NCBI RefSeq assembly: GCF_000820515.1
Contig: NZ_JXDG01000064.1
Span: forward strand, 92,287-156,286
Length of the DNA stretch: 64,000 nt
Direction: 5' to 3'
DNA from: Pseudomonas batumici
GTDB taxonomy: Bacteria; Pseudomonadota; Gammaproteobacteria; Pseudomonadales; Pseudomonadaceae
The notes under the pieces are model-generated. The model was not told the DNA's origin, did no database searches, and saw only the letters and a program-made list of their open reading frames with translations. The position numbers were made by a program, and so were the translations under genes. Of this stretch, positions 9,941 to 19,880 are shown piece after piece. Each line of letters opens with the position of its first letter. Within the stretch, counting starts at the first letter, position 1.

Positions 9941-11644
9941 ATGTCCCAAGAATACGACTACATCATCATCGGTGCCGGCTCCGCCGGTAACACCCTGGCC
10001 ACCCGCCTGACCGAAGACGCCGGTGTCACCGTCCTGCTGCTCGAAGCCGGCGGCCCCGACTACCGCCTCGACTTCCGCACCCAGATGCCCGCCGCCCTGG
10101 CCTTCCCGCTGCAAGGCCGACGCTACAACTGGGCCTACGAAACCGACCCGGAACCGCATATGGACGGACGGCGCATGGAGTGTGGTCGCGGCAAGGGCCT
10201 GGGCGGCTCCTCGCTGATCAACGGCATGTGCTACATCCGCGGCAATGCCATGGACTACGACGGCTGGGCCAAGCTGCCGGGCCTGGAAGACTGGACCTAC
10301 CTCGACTGCCTGCCGTATTTCCGCAAGGCGGAAACCCGTGACATCGGCCCCAACGACTACCACGGCGGCGAAGGCCCGGTCAGCGTGACCACGCCCAAGG
10401 CCGGCAACAACCCGCTGTTCCACGCCATGGTCGAAGCCGGCGTGCAAGCCGGTTACCCGCGGACCGTGGACCTCAACGGCTACCAGCAGGAAGGCTTCGG
10501 TCCGATGGACCGCACCGTGACGCCCAAGGGCCGTCGCTCCAGCACCGCGCGCGGTTACCTGGACACCGCCAAGCAGCGCTCGACCCTGACCATCGTCACC
10601 CACGCCCTGACCGACAGGATTCTCTTCGAGGGCAAGCGTGCGGTCGGCGTGCGTTACCTGCTGGGCTCGGCCGAAGAACCGGTCGAAGTCCGTGCGCGCA
10701 AGGAAGTCATCGTCAGCAGCGGCGCGATTGCCTCGCCACAGCTGCTGCAACGCTCCGGCGTCGGTCCGGCCAAGCTCCTGCAAAGCCTGGACATCCCGGT
10801 GGTCCACGATCTGCCGGGCGTCGGCGAGAACCTGCAGGACCACCTGGAACTGTACCTGCAATACGCCTGCACCCAGCCGGTCTCGCTGTATCCGTCGCTG
10901 CTGTGGTGGAACCAGCCGGCCATCGGTGCCGAATGGCTGTTCAACGGCACCGGCATCGGCGCCAGCAACCAGTTCGAAGCCGGCGGTTTCATTCGTACCC
11001 GTCCGGAATTCGAATGGCCGAATATCCAGTACCACTTCCTGCCGGTGGCGATTAACTACAACGGCAGCAACGGCGTGAAAGAACATGGCTTCCAGGCGCA
11101 CATGGGCTCCATGCGTTCGCCAAGTCGTGGTCGCATCCAGCTCAAGTCCAAGGACCCGCGCCAGCACCCGAGCATCCTGTTCAACTACATGGCCACCGAG
11201 CAGGACTGGCAGGAATTCCGCGACGGCATCCGCCTGACCCGGGAAATCATGCAGCAGCCGGCCCTGGATGCTTACCGTGGGCGTGAGATCAGCCCGGGTA
11301 TCGAGGTGCAGACCGACGAGCAACTGGACCAGTTTGTCCGCGAGCACGCCGAGACCGCGTTCCACCCGTCCTGCTCTTGCAAGATGGGCACCGACGAGAT
11401 GGCGGTGGTCGACGGCCAGGGTCGCGTGCATGGCATGCAAGGCCTGCGGGTAGTCGATGCCTCGATCATGCCGATCATCACCACCGGCAACCTGAACGCG
11501 CCGACGATCATGATGGCCGAGAAAATCGCCGACAAGATCCGTGGCCGCCAGCCGCTGCCGCGCAGCAAGGCCGACTACTACGTGGCGGGCGAAGCCCCGG
11601 TGCGTGGCACGCCGTTGCGTCAGGTGAGCCGTACCGCGCAGTAA
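9941..11644 (+). CDS. betA: Choline dehydrogenase
   Basis: 567 residues from the start MSQEYDYIII, chosen because ACGAGG lies about 10 bases upstream and the FAD-binding motif (IIGAGSAGN) then begins at the usual place; a longer ORF from 9878 lacks this. It is a GMC-family flavoprotein that oxidises choline to betaine aldehyde at the membrane and passes electrons to the respiratory chain. The GMC signatures GRGKGLGGSSLINGM and GAIASPQLLQRSGVG, and the C-terminal active-site histidine in FHPSCSCKMG, are all present. It ends the betIBA operon; a REPIN follows 28 bases later. Confidence 0.96.
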   Translation: MSQEYDYIIIGAGSAGNTLATRLTEDAGVTVLLLEAGGPDYRLDFRTQMPAALAFPLQGRRYNWAYETDPEPHMDGRRMECGRGKGLGGSSLINGMCYIRGNAMDYDGWAKLPGLEDWTYLDCLPYFRKAETRDIGPNDYHGGEGPVSVTTPKAGNNPLFHAMVEAGVQAGYPRTVDLNGYQQEGFGPMDRTVTPKGRRSSTARGYLDTAKQRSTLTIVTHALTDRILFEGKRAVGVRYLLGSAEEPVEVRARKEVIVSSGAIASPQLLQRSGVGPAKLLQSLDIPVVHDLPGVGENLQDHLELYLQYACTQPVSLYPSLLWWNQPAIGAEWLFNGTGIGASNQFEAGGFIRTRPEFEWPNIQYHFLPVAINYNGSNGVKEHGFQAHMGSMRSPSRGRIQLKSKDPRQHPSILFNYMATEQDWQEFRDGIRLTREIMQQPALDAYRGREISPGIEVQTDEQLDQFVREHAETAFHPSCSCKMGTDEMAVVDGQGRVHGMQGLRVVDASIMPIITTGNLNAPTIMMAEKIADKIRGRQPLPRSKADYYVAGEAPVRGTPLRQVSRTAQ

Positions 11645-11672
11645 CACCTCTCGGGAGAGCGACACAGCCCCT

Positions 11673-11757
11673 TGTGGGAGCCGGCTTGCCGGCGATGGCG
11701 TTGGCAAGTTCGATGCAAGACTTGCTGGCCTCATCGCCAGCAAGCCGGCTCCCATAG
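11673..11757. repeat. REPIN-like element after betA
   Basis: Inverted REP sequences (TGTGGGAGCCGGCTTGCCGG and its near complement ending CCGGCTCCCATA) separated by about 40 bases. It follows the betIBA operon and may protect the mRNA 3' end. Confidence 0.85.
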
Positions 11758-11906
11758 GTTTTGTGCCCTGCGCAAAGCGTAAACAATCCCCACACCGCCC
11801 TACCCTTGCTCCTACCCCCCGCGCAGGCCTAATCTAGTGGCGCGCAAACGTTTCACCCCCGCCCCAATCCGACACGCCGCCACATTGCTGGCCACGAGGC
11901 TTTCCC

Positions 11907-12602
11907 ATGTTTGATGTCGTCTCTTCGAGCAAATGGCCCACCGGCTACCTGATCAATCCCAACCCCGAACCGCTGGACCCCAAGTGGCTCAAGGAATTCA
12001 GCAAGATCCCGGCCGCCGCGGTCAGCGACTGCCTGGGGCGTAACGTCGGCGGCCTCGGCCTCAAGCCGTTCCACGGCAACACGCCGATGCTCGGCAATGC
12101 CCTGACCGTGCGCGTGCGCCCGGGCGACAACCTGATGATCCTCAAGGCCATGCAGATGGCCCGTCCGGGCGATGTGCTGGTGATCGACGGCAGCGCCGAC
12201 CTGACCCGCGCCGTGTTCGGCGGCATCATGCGCGCCATGGCCCTCAAGGCCGGCATCGTCGGCGTGGTGATCAACGGCGCCCTGCGCGACCTCGACGAAT
12301 GGCAGACCGGCGAACTGCCGGCCTACGCCATTGGCGGCGTGCACCGTGGCCCGAGCACCGACGGCGGTGGCGAGATCAACGTGCCGATTTCCTGCGCCGG
12401 CATGCTGGTGAACCCGGGCGACCTGATGATCGGCGACGGTGACGGCGTCGTGGCCGCGGCCCGTTCCGAACTGCCGGAACTGCTGGTGCGCTGCCACGAC
12501 CTGCTGGCGCGGGAAAAGGCCACGCTGGCAGCGATCGAAGCCGGCACCCTGGACCCGGACCGCTTCGATGCGATCCTGCGGGCCAAGGGCTGCCCGCTGT
12601 AA
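11907..12602 (+). CDS. RraA-family protein (HMG/CHA aldolase-like)
   Basis: 231 residues with the RraA/MenG-like fold. This family includes regulators of RNase E and class II aldolases that cleave 4-hydroxy-4-methyl-2-oxoglutarate or 4-carboxy-4-hydroxy-2-oxoadipate. The sequence has the expected GDVLVIDGSADLTRAVFGG region and the arginine-aspartate pair of the aldolase active site (GALRDLDEW). An ACGAGG ribosome site supports the start. At 231 residues it is longer than RraA proper (about 160), with extra N- and C-terminal segments as in the aldolase or uncharacterised branch. The neighbours do not point to a pathway, so the substrate is unknown. Confidence 0.8.
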   Translation: MFDVVSSSKWPTGYLINPNPEPLDPKWLKEFSKIPAAAVSDCLGRNVGGLGLKPFHGNTPMLGNALTVRVRPGDNLMILKAMQMARPGDVLVIDGSADLTRAVFGGIMRAMALKAGIVGVVINGALRDLDEWQTGELPAYAIGGVHRGPSTDGGGEINVPISCAGMLVNPGDLMIGDGDGVVAAARSELPELLVRCHDLLAREKATLAAIEAGTLDPDRFDAILRAKGCPL

Positions 12603-12635
12603 CCCCGCTTCGCGGGCACACCGATGCCCGTCTTC

Positions 12636-12736
12636 TGTAGGAGCCAGCTTGCTGGCGATGGTCGTCAACGATAACGCGGGGTACCTGAAACCACGCGGTG
12701 CTCTTGAGCTCATCGCCAGCAAGCTGGCTCCTACAA
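12636..12736. repeat. REPIN, left copy of an inverted pair around the TldD/PmbA genes
   Basis: A roughly 100-bp element with terminal inverted REP arms (GTAGGAGCCAGCTTGCTGGC) and a spacer containing GTCAACGATAACGCGGGG. Its spacer is nearly the reverse complement of that in the element at 15652-15752, so the two are inverted copies about 3 kb apart. Confidence 0.88.
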
Positions 12737-12838
12737 GATTCGTGTCGTTCGCAAAATTGCCTTTTCCTGACAGACTGGTCATTGGGGCCGCTTATACAGC
12801 CCCCCTTACGGCCACCGCCATTTCCAGGGAGGTTCCCC

Positions 12839-14281
12839 ATGTTCGACTTCCACCCCCAGCTCAAGCAGCGTTTCGCCGGCTTGCGCACGGGCGCTGAATT
12901 CTTCTCGCTGCGTTACGTCCGCGAATCCGGCCAATACCTGTCGGTGCGCAAGAACGTGGCGGAACCCCCGAGCCTGCGTGTCGACGAAGGCGCGATGCTG
13001 ACCGTGCGGGTCAACGGCGTCGAAGCCTACGCCGCCACCAACGATCTGTCCCAGGCCGGCCTGCAAAGCGCCCTCGAACGCGCCGAAGGCTACGCCCGGC
13101 TGATGGCCCCCCACGCCCTGCTCGACCTGCGCCAGCAGGTGGTGTCCAGCGACCGCGCCGACTATCGCTCGCCCCAGCTCGACCAGGCCTTCCCGTCCCT
13201 GAGCGACTGCTACGCCCTGCTCGGCGCCGAATCGGCCGCCGTGCCCAAGGACGAGCGGCTGGTCAACTGGGAAGTCAGCCTCGGCCTGACCGAGGTCGAG
13301 CAGATCTACCTCAACAACGCTGGCGCCGAACTGCGCCAGGCCCTGCGCTTCGTCTACCCGGGCCTGACGGTCACCGCCTACGATGGCGCGGACAGCCAGA
13401 CCCGCACCCTGGGCCGGGAAAACTTCGGCCAGCAAGGCAGCGCCGATGTCATCGGGCGTTCCGGCCTGATCGGCGCCGGCGCGCGGATCGCCGACCAGGC
13501 CCTGCAATTGCTGCTGGCGCCCAACACCCCGCAAGGCCCGCGCGACCTGCTGCTGACCCCGGACCAGATGATCCTGCAGATCCACGAATCCATCGGTCAC
13601 CCGCTGGAGCTGGATCGCATTCTCGGCGACGAGCGTAATTACGCCGGCACCAGCTTCGTCAAGGCCAGCGACTTCGGCAGCCTGCAATATGGCTCGCCGC
13701 TGCTCAACGTCACCTTCGATCCCTCCATCCCACAGCAGTTGGCCAGCTACGGCCATGACGACGACGGCACGCCGGCCCACAAGGAATTCCTGATTCGTGA
13801 AGGCCGCCTGCTGCGCCCGCTGGGCGGCGCACTGTCGCAGTTCCGCGCCGGGCTGGACGGAGTCGCCAACAGCCGCGCCTGCAGCTGGAACCGTCCGCCC
13901 ATCGACCGCATGGCCAACCTCAATATCGAACCGGGCGACCAGTCCTTCGAGCAACTGGTCGGCGGCATCGAGAAAGGCATCCTGATGTCCACCAACCGCT
14001 CCTGGTCCATCGACGACGCCCGCAACAAATTCCAGTTCGGCTGCGAGTGGGGCCAGTTGATCGAGAACGGCGAGCTCAAGGGCGTGGTGAAAAACCCCAA
14101 CTACCGGGCGATTTCCGCGCAGTTCTGGCGCAACCTCAGCGCCGTCGGCAACGCCGGGACCTTCCAGGTACTGGGCACGCCGAACTGCGGCAAGGGCGAG
14201 CCGAACCAGGTGATCCGGGTCGGGCATGCTTCGCCCGCCTGTGTTTTCAGCAACGTCGATGTGTTTGGAGGAGATGCCTGA
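12839..14281 (+). CDS. TldD-like metallopeptidase subunit
   Basis: 480 residues from ATG at 12839, preceded by AGGGAGG; the longer ORF from 12698 would read through the REPIN and is rejected. The fold is that of the TldD/PmbA (peptidase U62) family. The zinc motif HExxxH is present as H249-E250-S-I-G-H254 in IHESIGHPLELD, which marks this as the catalytic TldD-type partner. TldD/TldE heterodimers degrade unfolded peptides and mature ribosomally made peptides such as microcin B17. Its stop overlaps the start of the next gene by one base. This may be a pair distinct from the canonical tldD and pmbA, which normally stand apart from each other in Pseudomonas. Its substrate is unknown. Confidence 0.87.
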   Translation: MFDFHPQLKQRFAGLRTGAEFFSLRYVRESGQYLSVRKNVAEPPSLRVDEGAMLTVRVNGVEAYAATNDLSQAGLQSALERAEGYARLMAPHALLDLRQQVVSSDRADYRSPQLDQAFPSLSDCYALLGAESAAVPKDERLVNWEVSLGLTEVEQIYLNNAGAELRQALRFVYPGLTVTAYDGADSQTRTLGRENFGQQGSADVIGRSGLIGAGARIADQALQLLLAPNTPQGPRDLLLTPDQMILQIHESIGHPLELDRILGDERNYAGTSFVKASDFGSLQYGSPLLNVTFDPSIPQQLASYGHDDDGTPAHKEFLIREGRLLRPLGGALSQFRAGLDGVANSRACSWNRPPIDRMANLNIEPGDQSFEQLVGGIEKGILMSTNRSWSIDDARNKFQFGCEWGQLIENGELKGVVKNPNYRAISAQFWRNLSAVGNAGTFQVLGTPNCGKGEPNQVIRVGHASPACVFSNVDVFGGDA

Positions 14282-15618
14282 TGAGTACTTCACTGAGTCA
14301 GGTCGAACACTTCCGCGCCCTGGTCGAGGGGTTGCAGGAGCAGCTCCGCGCCACGGAACGCTTTACCCTGGGTTATGCCGCCGAGTCGTCGGACTTTATC
14401 CGCTTCAATCACGCCCGGGTGCGCCAGGCCGGGCAGGTGCAGCAGGCCACGTTGAGCTTCAAGCTGATCGACGAGGGGCGCCACGCCGACTTGCAGATCA
14501 CCCTCTCCGGCGAACGGGCAGCGGACCGTCAGCGCCTGGCGGACGGCCTGCAACAACTGCGCGAGATCCTCCCGCTGTTGCCGGCGGACCCCTACCTGCT
14601 GCTCAACCACAACGCCTGGCAAAGCCAGAACGTGCAGAGCCATGCGCTGCCGGACACGGCCCAGGTACTGGAGGAGATCAGCCGGGCCTCGGTCGGCCTG
14701 GACATGGTCGGTTTCTACGCCGCCGGTCCCATCAGCCGGGGCTTTGCCAGCTCCGACGGAGCCTTCGGCTGGCACCAGGCCAACAGTTTCAACTTCGACT
14801 GGAGCCTGTTCCACGAAAACGGCCAGGCGGTGAAAGCCAGCTTCGCCGGCCATGACTGGAACAGCGACAGCTTTGCCCGGCGCTTCCAGCAGGCCCGTGA
14901 ACAGCTCGAATTTCTCGGGCGGCCGTTGCGTACCCTGGCGCCGGGGGAATATCGCGCCTACCTGGCACCGGCGGCGCTCGAGGAAGTCATGGGCATGCTC
15001 AGTTGGGGCGGTTTCTCGGCCCAGGCCATCGGCAGCAAGCACAGCCCGTTGCAGAAGCTTTACGCCGGCGAGGCCCGCTTCAGCCCGCTGGTCTGGCTTG
15101 ACGAGCAGATCAGCGGATCGTTGAGCCCGGCGTTTTCCAACGAGGGTTATCCACGCGCCGATGTGTCGCTGGTGGCCGCGGGTGTCGCCGACCAGCAACT
15201 GATCAACTCCCGCAGTGCCGCCGAATACGGACTGACGACCAACGGCGCCAGCGGCGGCGAGTACCCCGGTGCCTTGCAGATGCGCGCCGGGCAACTGGCC
15301 CAGGCCGATATCCTCAAGCAACTGGGCACCGGCTTGTACATCAGCAACCTGTGGTACCTGAACTACTCGGACCAACCGGCGGCACGGATGACCGGCATGA
15401 CCCGCTTCGCCACCTTCTGGGTGGAGAACGGCGAGATCCAGGCGCCGGTCAGCACCATGCGCTTCGACGACAGTGCCTACAGCCTGCTGGGCAGCCAGTT
15501 GGAGGCCCTGACCCAGGAGCGCGAGCTGCTGTTGTCGGCCAGCACCTACGACCAGCGGCAGACCGCGTCGAACCTGCTGCCGGGGGCGCTGGTCAGCAAG
15601 CTGACCTTGACCCTGTAA
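14281..15618 (+). CDS. PmbA/TldE-like metallopeptidase partner subunit
   Basis: 445 residues of the TldD/PmbA family without an HExxxH motif, as expected of the non-catalytic TldE/PmbA partner. The start codon overlaps the stop of the upstream TldD-like gene (TGATG), so production in equal amounts is likely. The two probably form the barrel-shaped heterodimer known from E. coli, in which unfolded peptides are threaded to the zinc site. A REPIN follows 33 bases after the stop. I see no small precursor-peptide gene next to the pair that would suggest a specific modified peptide. Confidence 0.84.
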   Translation: MSTSLSQVEHFRALVEGLQEQLRATERFTLGYAAESSDFIRFNHARVRQAGQVQQATLSFKLIDEGRHADLQITLSGERAADRQRLADGLQQLREILPLLPADPYLLLNHNAWQSQNVQSHALPDTAQVLEEISRASVGLDMVGFYAAGPISRGFASSDGAFGWHQANSFNFDWSLFHENGQAVKASFAGHDWNSDSFARRFQQAREQLEFLGRPLRTLAPGEYRAYLAPAALEEVMGMLSWGGFSAQAIGSKHSPLQKLYAGEARFSPLVWLDEQISGSLSPAFSNEGYPRADVSLVAAGVADQQLINSRSAAEYGLTTNGASGGEYPGALQMRAGQLAQADILKQLGTGLYISNLWYLNYSDQPAARMTGMTRFATFWVENGEIQAPVSTMRFDDSAYSLLGSQLEALTQERELLLSASTYDQRQTASNLLPGALVSKLTLTL

Positions 15619-15651
15619 CCCGGAATCCGCTCTCGCGGACGCCACAAAACC

Positions 15652-15752
15652 TGTAGGAGCCAGCTTGCTGGCGATGAGTTCAAGAACGCCGCGTGGTTTC
15701 AGGTAACCCGCGTTTTCGTTGACGACTATCGCCAGCAAGCTGGCTCCTACAA
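15652..15752. repeat. REPIN, right copy of the inverted pair
   Basis: Same arms as at 12636-12736, with the spacer in the opposite orientation (CCGCGTTTTCGTTGACGAC). Together the two copies bracket the TldD/PmbA-like gene pair. The rest of the gap to 15992 contains no credible gene; I found no clear lux-type box or sigma-54 site in it. Confidence 0.88.
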
Positions 15753-15992
15753 GGTCCACAGCGACCCAAAAATCGCCCTGGCCGCCCTGACCGAAATACC
15801 CGCACACCTATCCGTTCAGCCAGTTGCCCCAACGCAACCCGGCGCGCTATACATTCCCCTATCCTTTACCGAACTATCAAAACGCCACCTTCGCGCAGCC
15901 CCCCCTGGGAAAAAACAGGCTTTACCCGCGACGTTCTGACTCAGTACCGCACCTCTTTCATCCCCCCCGAAAGTGTTTTGCTGGAGCTTGAT

Positions 15993-16832
15993 ATGAATCA
16001 TGGAAGCTTTGTCATCAACAACCTGTACCGGCACTTCAACATCCACGTCGAACGCCTCGGCGACGATCCACGGCGCAAGACCGTCCTGCTGGTCAACGGC
16101 GCCCTGGCCACCACCAGTTCCTTCACCCGCACCGGCAAGTGCCTGGCCGAACATTTCAACGTGGTGCTGTTCGACCTGCCCTTCGCCGGGCGCTCGCAAC
16201 CCTACAACCCCGATCCGGGCCTGGTGACCAAGGACGACGAGGTGGAGATCCTCCTGGCCCTGGTGCAACGTTTCGAGGTCAACCACCTGGTGTCCGCCTC
16301 CTGGGGCGGCATTTCCACCCTGCTGGCCCTGACCCGTCACCCGCCGACCATCGAGAGCTCGGTGGTGATGGCCCTGGCCCCCGACCTGAACCCGCCGATG
16401 CTGGCTTACGTGCAGCGGGTCCACGCGTTGATCGCGGCAGACGACAAGTCCGCCATCGGCCACCTGCTCAACGACACCGTCGGCCACTACCTGCCGTCGC
16501 GCCTCAAGACCACCAACCACCAGCACCTGTCCTCGATGCCCAGCACCGAATACCGCCAGGCGCGCTTTCATATCGACCAGGTGCTGCAACTGGGCGATGG
16601 CAATTACCTGCGGGCACTGTCCGGGATCCGCAGCCCGGTGCATTTCATCAATGGCGCCAAGGACATCTACACCCCCGCCGAGTCGGCGCGAGTGTTTCAG
16701 CAGTACATCCCGCGCTGCAGTTTTTCCGTCGCCGAGGACACCGGTCACCTGCTGGACCTGGAGTCGCGCCCCGCCGCCAATGCAGTCCATCAGGCCCTGC
16801 TCGGCTTTCTGCGGCCCGCCAGCGCCGGATAG
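15993..16832 (+). CDS. rhlA: RhlA-like 3-(3-hydroxyalkanoyloxy)alkanoate synthase
   Basis: 279 residues from ATG at 15993 with TGGAG nine bases upstream; a TTG start five codons earlier is less likely. It is an alpha/beta hydrolase strikingly like P. aeruginosa RhlA, which joins two 3-hydroxyacyl groups into the lipid half of rhamnolipids (HAA). Shared stretches include CKCLAEHFNVVLFDLPFAG-like and TKDDEVEILLAL. The catalytic triad fits S103 (SASWGG), D224 (GAKDIY) and H252 (EDTGHLLD). PhaG, which moves hydroxyacyl groups from ACP to CoA, is the closest alternative. No rhlB glycosyltransferase is adjacent, so the product may be free HAA surfactant. The next gene is an efflux-type transporter. 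Confidence 0.83.
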   Translation: MNHGSFVINNLYRHFNIHVERLGDDPRRKTVLLVNGALATTSSFTRTGKCLAEHFNVVLFDLPFAGRSQPYNPDPGLVTKDDEVEILLALVQRFEVNHLVSASWGGISTLLALTRHPPTIESSVVMALAPDLNPPMLAYVQRVHALIAADDKSAIGHLLNDTVGHYLPSRLKTTNHQHLSSMPSTEYRQARFHIDQVLQLGDGNYLRALSGIRSPVHFINGAKDIYTPAESARVFQQYIPRCSFSVAEDTGHLLDLESRPAANAVHQALLGFLRPASAG

Positions 16833-16835
16833 CCC

Positions 16836-16865
16836 CTGTAGGAGCCAGCTTGCTGGCTCCTACAG
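16836..16865. repeat. Single REP palindrome, perfect 14-bp arms
   Basis: CTGTAGGAGCCAGC and its exact complement are separated by two bases, just after the rhlA stop. It could act as a transcript-stabilising hairpin or partial terminator between rhlA and the MFS gene. Confidence 0.88.
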
Positions 16866-16935
16866 GCCCTTACGCGATTCCTGACCGATCAGGCATACTG
16901 CGACTTACGTAGCCAGCTAACAAATAGAGCCGCCC

Positions 16936-18366
16936 ATGCCCGATCGCGCCCCTCTCGACGTCACCACCGCTCGCTGGCTACCGTGGGTGGTGGCCATTGC
17001 CTTCTTCATGCAATCCCTCGACGGGACCATCCTCAACACCGCACTGCCCGCCATGGCCCTGGACCTGGCGGAAAACCCCCTGCGCATGCAGGGCGTGGTG
17101 ATCGCCTACATGCTCACCGTGGCCTTGCTGATCCCGGCCTCGGGCTGGATTTCCGATCGTTTCGGCACCAAGCGCATCTTCTTCAGCGCGATCCTGCTGT
17201 TCAGCATCGGCTCCCTGCTCTGCGCCCTGTCGAGTTCACTGAACATGCTGGTCGGTGCCCGGGTGATCCAGGGCCTGGGCGGCTCGCTGATGCTGCCGGT
17301 CGGCAGGCTGGTGGTGCTGCGGGCCTACCCGCGCTCGGAACTGGTACGGATCATGGGCTTCATCACCATCCCCGGCCTGCTCGGCCCCTTGATCGGCCCG
17401 ACCATGGGCGGCTGGATGGTGCAGTACCTGACCTGGCACTGGATTTTCCTGATCAACCTGCCGGTGGGCCTGCTCGGCTGCTACGCGGTGTGGAAGTTCA
17501 TCCCGGACCTGCGCGGCAGCGAGCGCACGCGCTTCGATGGCATCGGTTTCCTACTGTTCGGCGCGGCGATGCTGCTGATCACCATCGCCATGGAAGGCCT
17601 GGGCGAACTGCAACTGCCGCACCTGCGGGTAATGTTACTGCTGATCGCAGGTCTCGCCTGCCTGGCGGCGTACTGGCTGCGGGCCGGGCATATCGACAGC
17701 CCGCTGTTCGCGCCGTCGCTGTTCAAGACCCGGACGTTCGCGGTGGGCATCCTCGGCAACCTGTTCGCCCGCCTGGGCAGCGGCGCCCTGCCGTTCCTGG
17801 TGCCCTTGCTGCTGCAAGTGGCCCTGGGTTACTCGCCGTCCCAGGCCGGGATGAGCATGCTGCCCCTGGCAGCGGCGGCGATGTTCGCCAAATCCATTGC
17901 CCGGCCGCTGATCGAGCGCCTGGGTTATCGCATCGTGCTCACCGGCAACACCCTGGCGCTGGGCATCATGCTCGCGGTCATGGGCCTGGTCACCGAGCAC
18001 ACGCCCTACCCCTTGTTGCTGGGCCTGCTGGCGATTGCCGGGGCGATCAACTCGCTGCAATTCACCGCGATGAACACCGTGACCCTGATCGACCTCGACG
18101 ACAAGTCCGCCAGCAGCGGCAACAGCCTGCTGTCGGTGGTCGCGCAGCTGTCCCTGAGTCTTGGCGTGGCCTGCGCCGGCGCCCTGCTCGGCGGCTTCAC
18201 CGCCGCCGTCGGCAATGATGGGGTGGAAACGGTGCTCGGCGCGTTCCAGCTGACGTTCCTCACCGTGGGCATCATGGCGATGCTGGCGGCGACGATTTTC
18301 CTGCAGCTCTCGCCCCAGGACGGGCGCCGGGTCAAGGTGGTTCAGCAACAGCACATCGAACACTGA
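16936..18366 (+). CDS. MFS transporter, DHA2 (MdtD/EmrB-like) family
   Basis: 476 residues with about 14 hydrophobic segments. The N-terminal motif FFMQSLDGTILNTALPAMA is the antiporter motif of the DHA2 drug:H+ branch, and WISDRFGTKRIF is the conserved loop 2-3 motif. Such inner-membrane carriers expel hydrophobic compounds using the proton gradient. It lies 103 bases after the RhlA-like gene on the same strand. In Burkholderia rhl clusters an MFS exporter accompanies rhlA and rhlB, so export of an acyloxyacyl surfactant is a possibility; a general drug-efflux role is equally likely. Confidence 0.85.
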   Translation: MPDRAPLDVTTARWLPWVVAIAFFMQSLDGTILNTALPAMALDLAENPLRMQGVVIAYMLTVALLIPASGWISDRFGTKRIFFSAILLFSIGSLLCALSSSLNMLVGARVIQGLGGSLMLPVGRLVVLRAYPRSELVRIMGFITIPGLLGPLIGPTMGGWMVQYLTWHWIFLINLPVGLLGCYAVWKFIPDLRGSERTRFDGIGFLLFGAAMLLITIAMEGLGELQLPHLRVMLLLIAGLACLAAYWLRAGHIDSPLFAPSLFKTRTFAVGILGNLFARLGSGALPFLVPLLLQVALGYSPSQAGMSMLPLAAAAMFAKSIARPLIERLGYRIVLTGNTLALGIMLAVMGLVTEHTPYPLLLGLLAIAGAINSLQFTAMNTVTLIDLDDKSASSGNSLLSVVAQLSLSLGVACAGALLGGFTAAVGNDGVETVLGAFQLTFLTVGIMAMLAATIFLQLSPQDGRRVKVVQQQHIEH

Positions 18367-18479
18367 GTGCCTGGCAAAACACGATTCCGGCACTATTTGG
18401 CTACTTTTCGTCCAGAATTTGCGGCGCCGCCGGTCGGGACTGATACACTGCGCGACATTTTGTTTTGCAGGCCCGTCCC

Positions 18480-19865
<1,386 letters not shown>

Positions 19866-19880
19866 AAAAAGGACATCGTT

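Noticed and set aside
15619..15992. lux-type or sigma-54 control site before the RhlA homologue
   Set aside because: I looked for a CT-N12-AG box and a TGGCAC-N5-TTGC promoter as in P. aeruginosa rhlA; nothing convincing.
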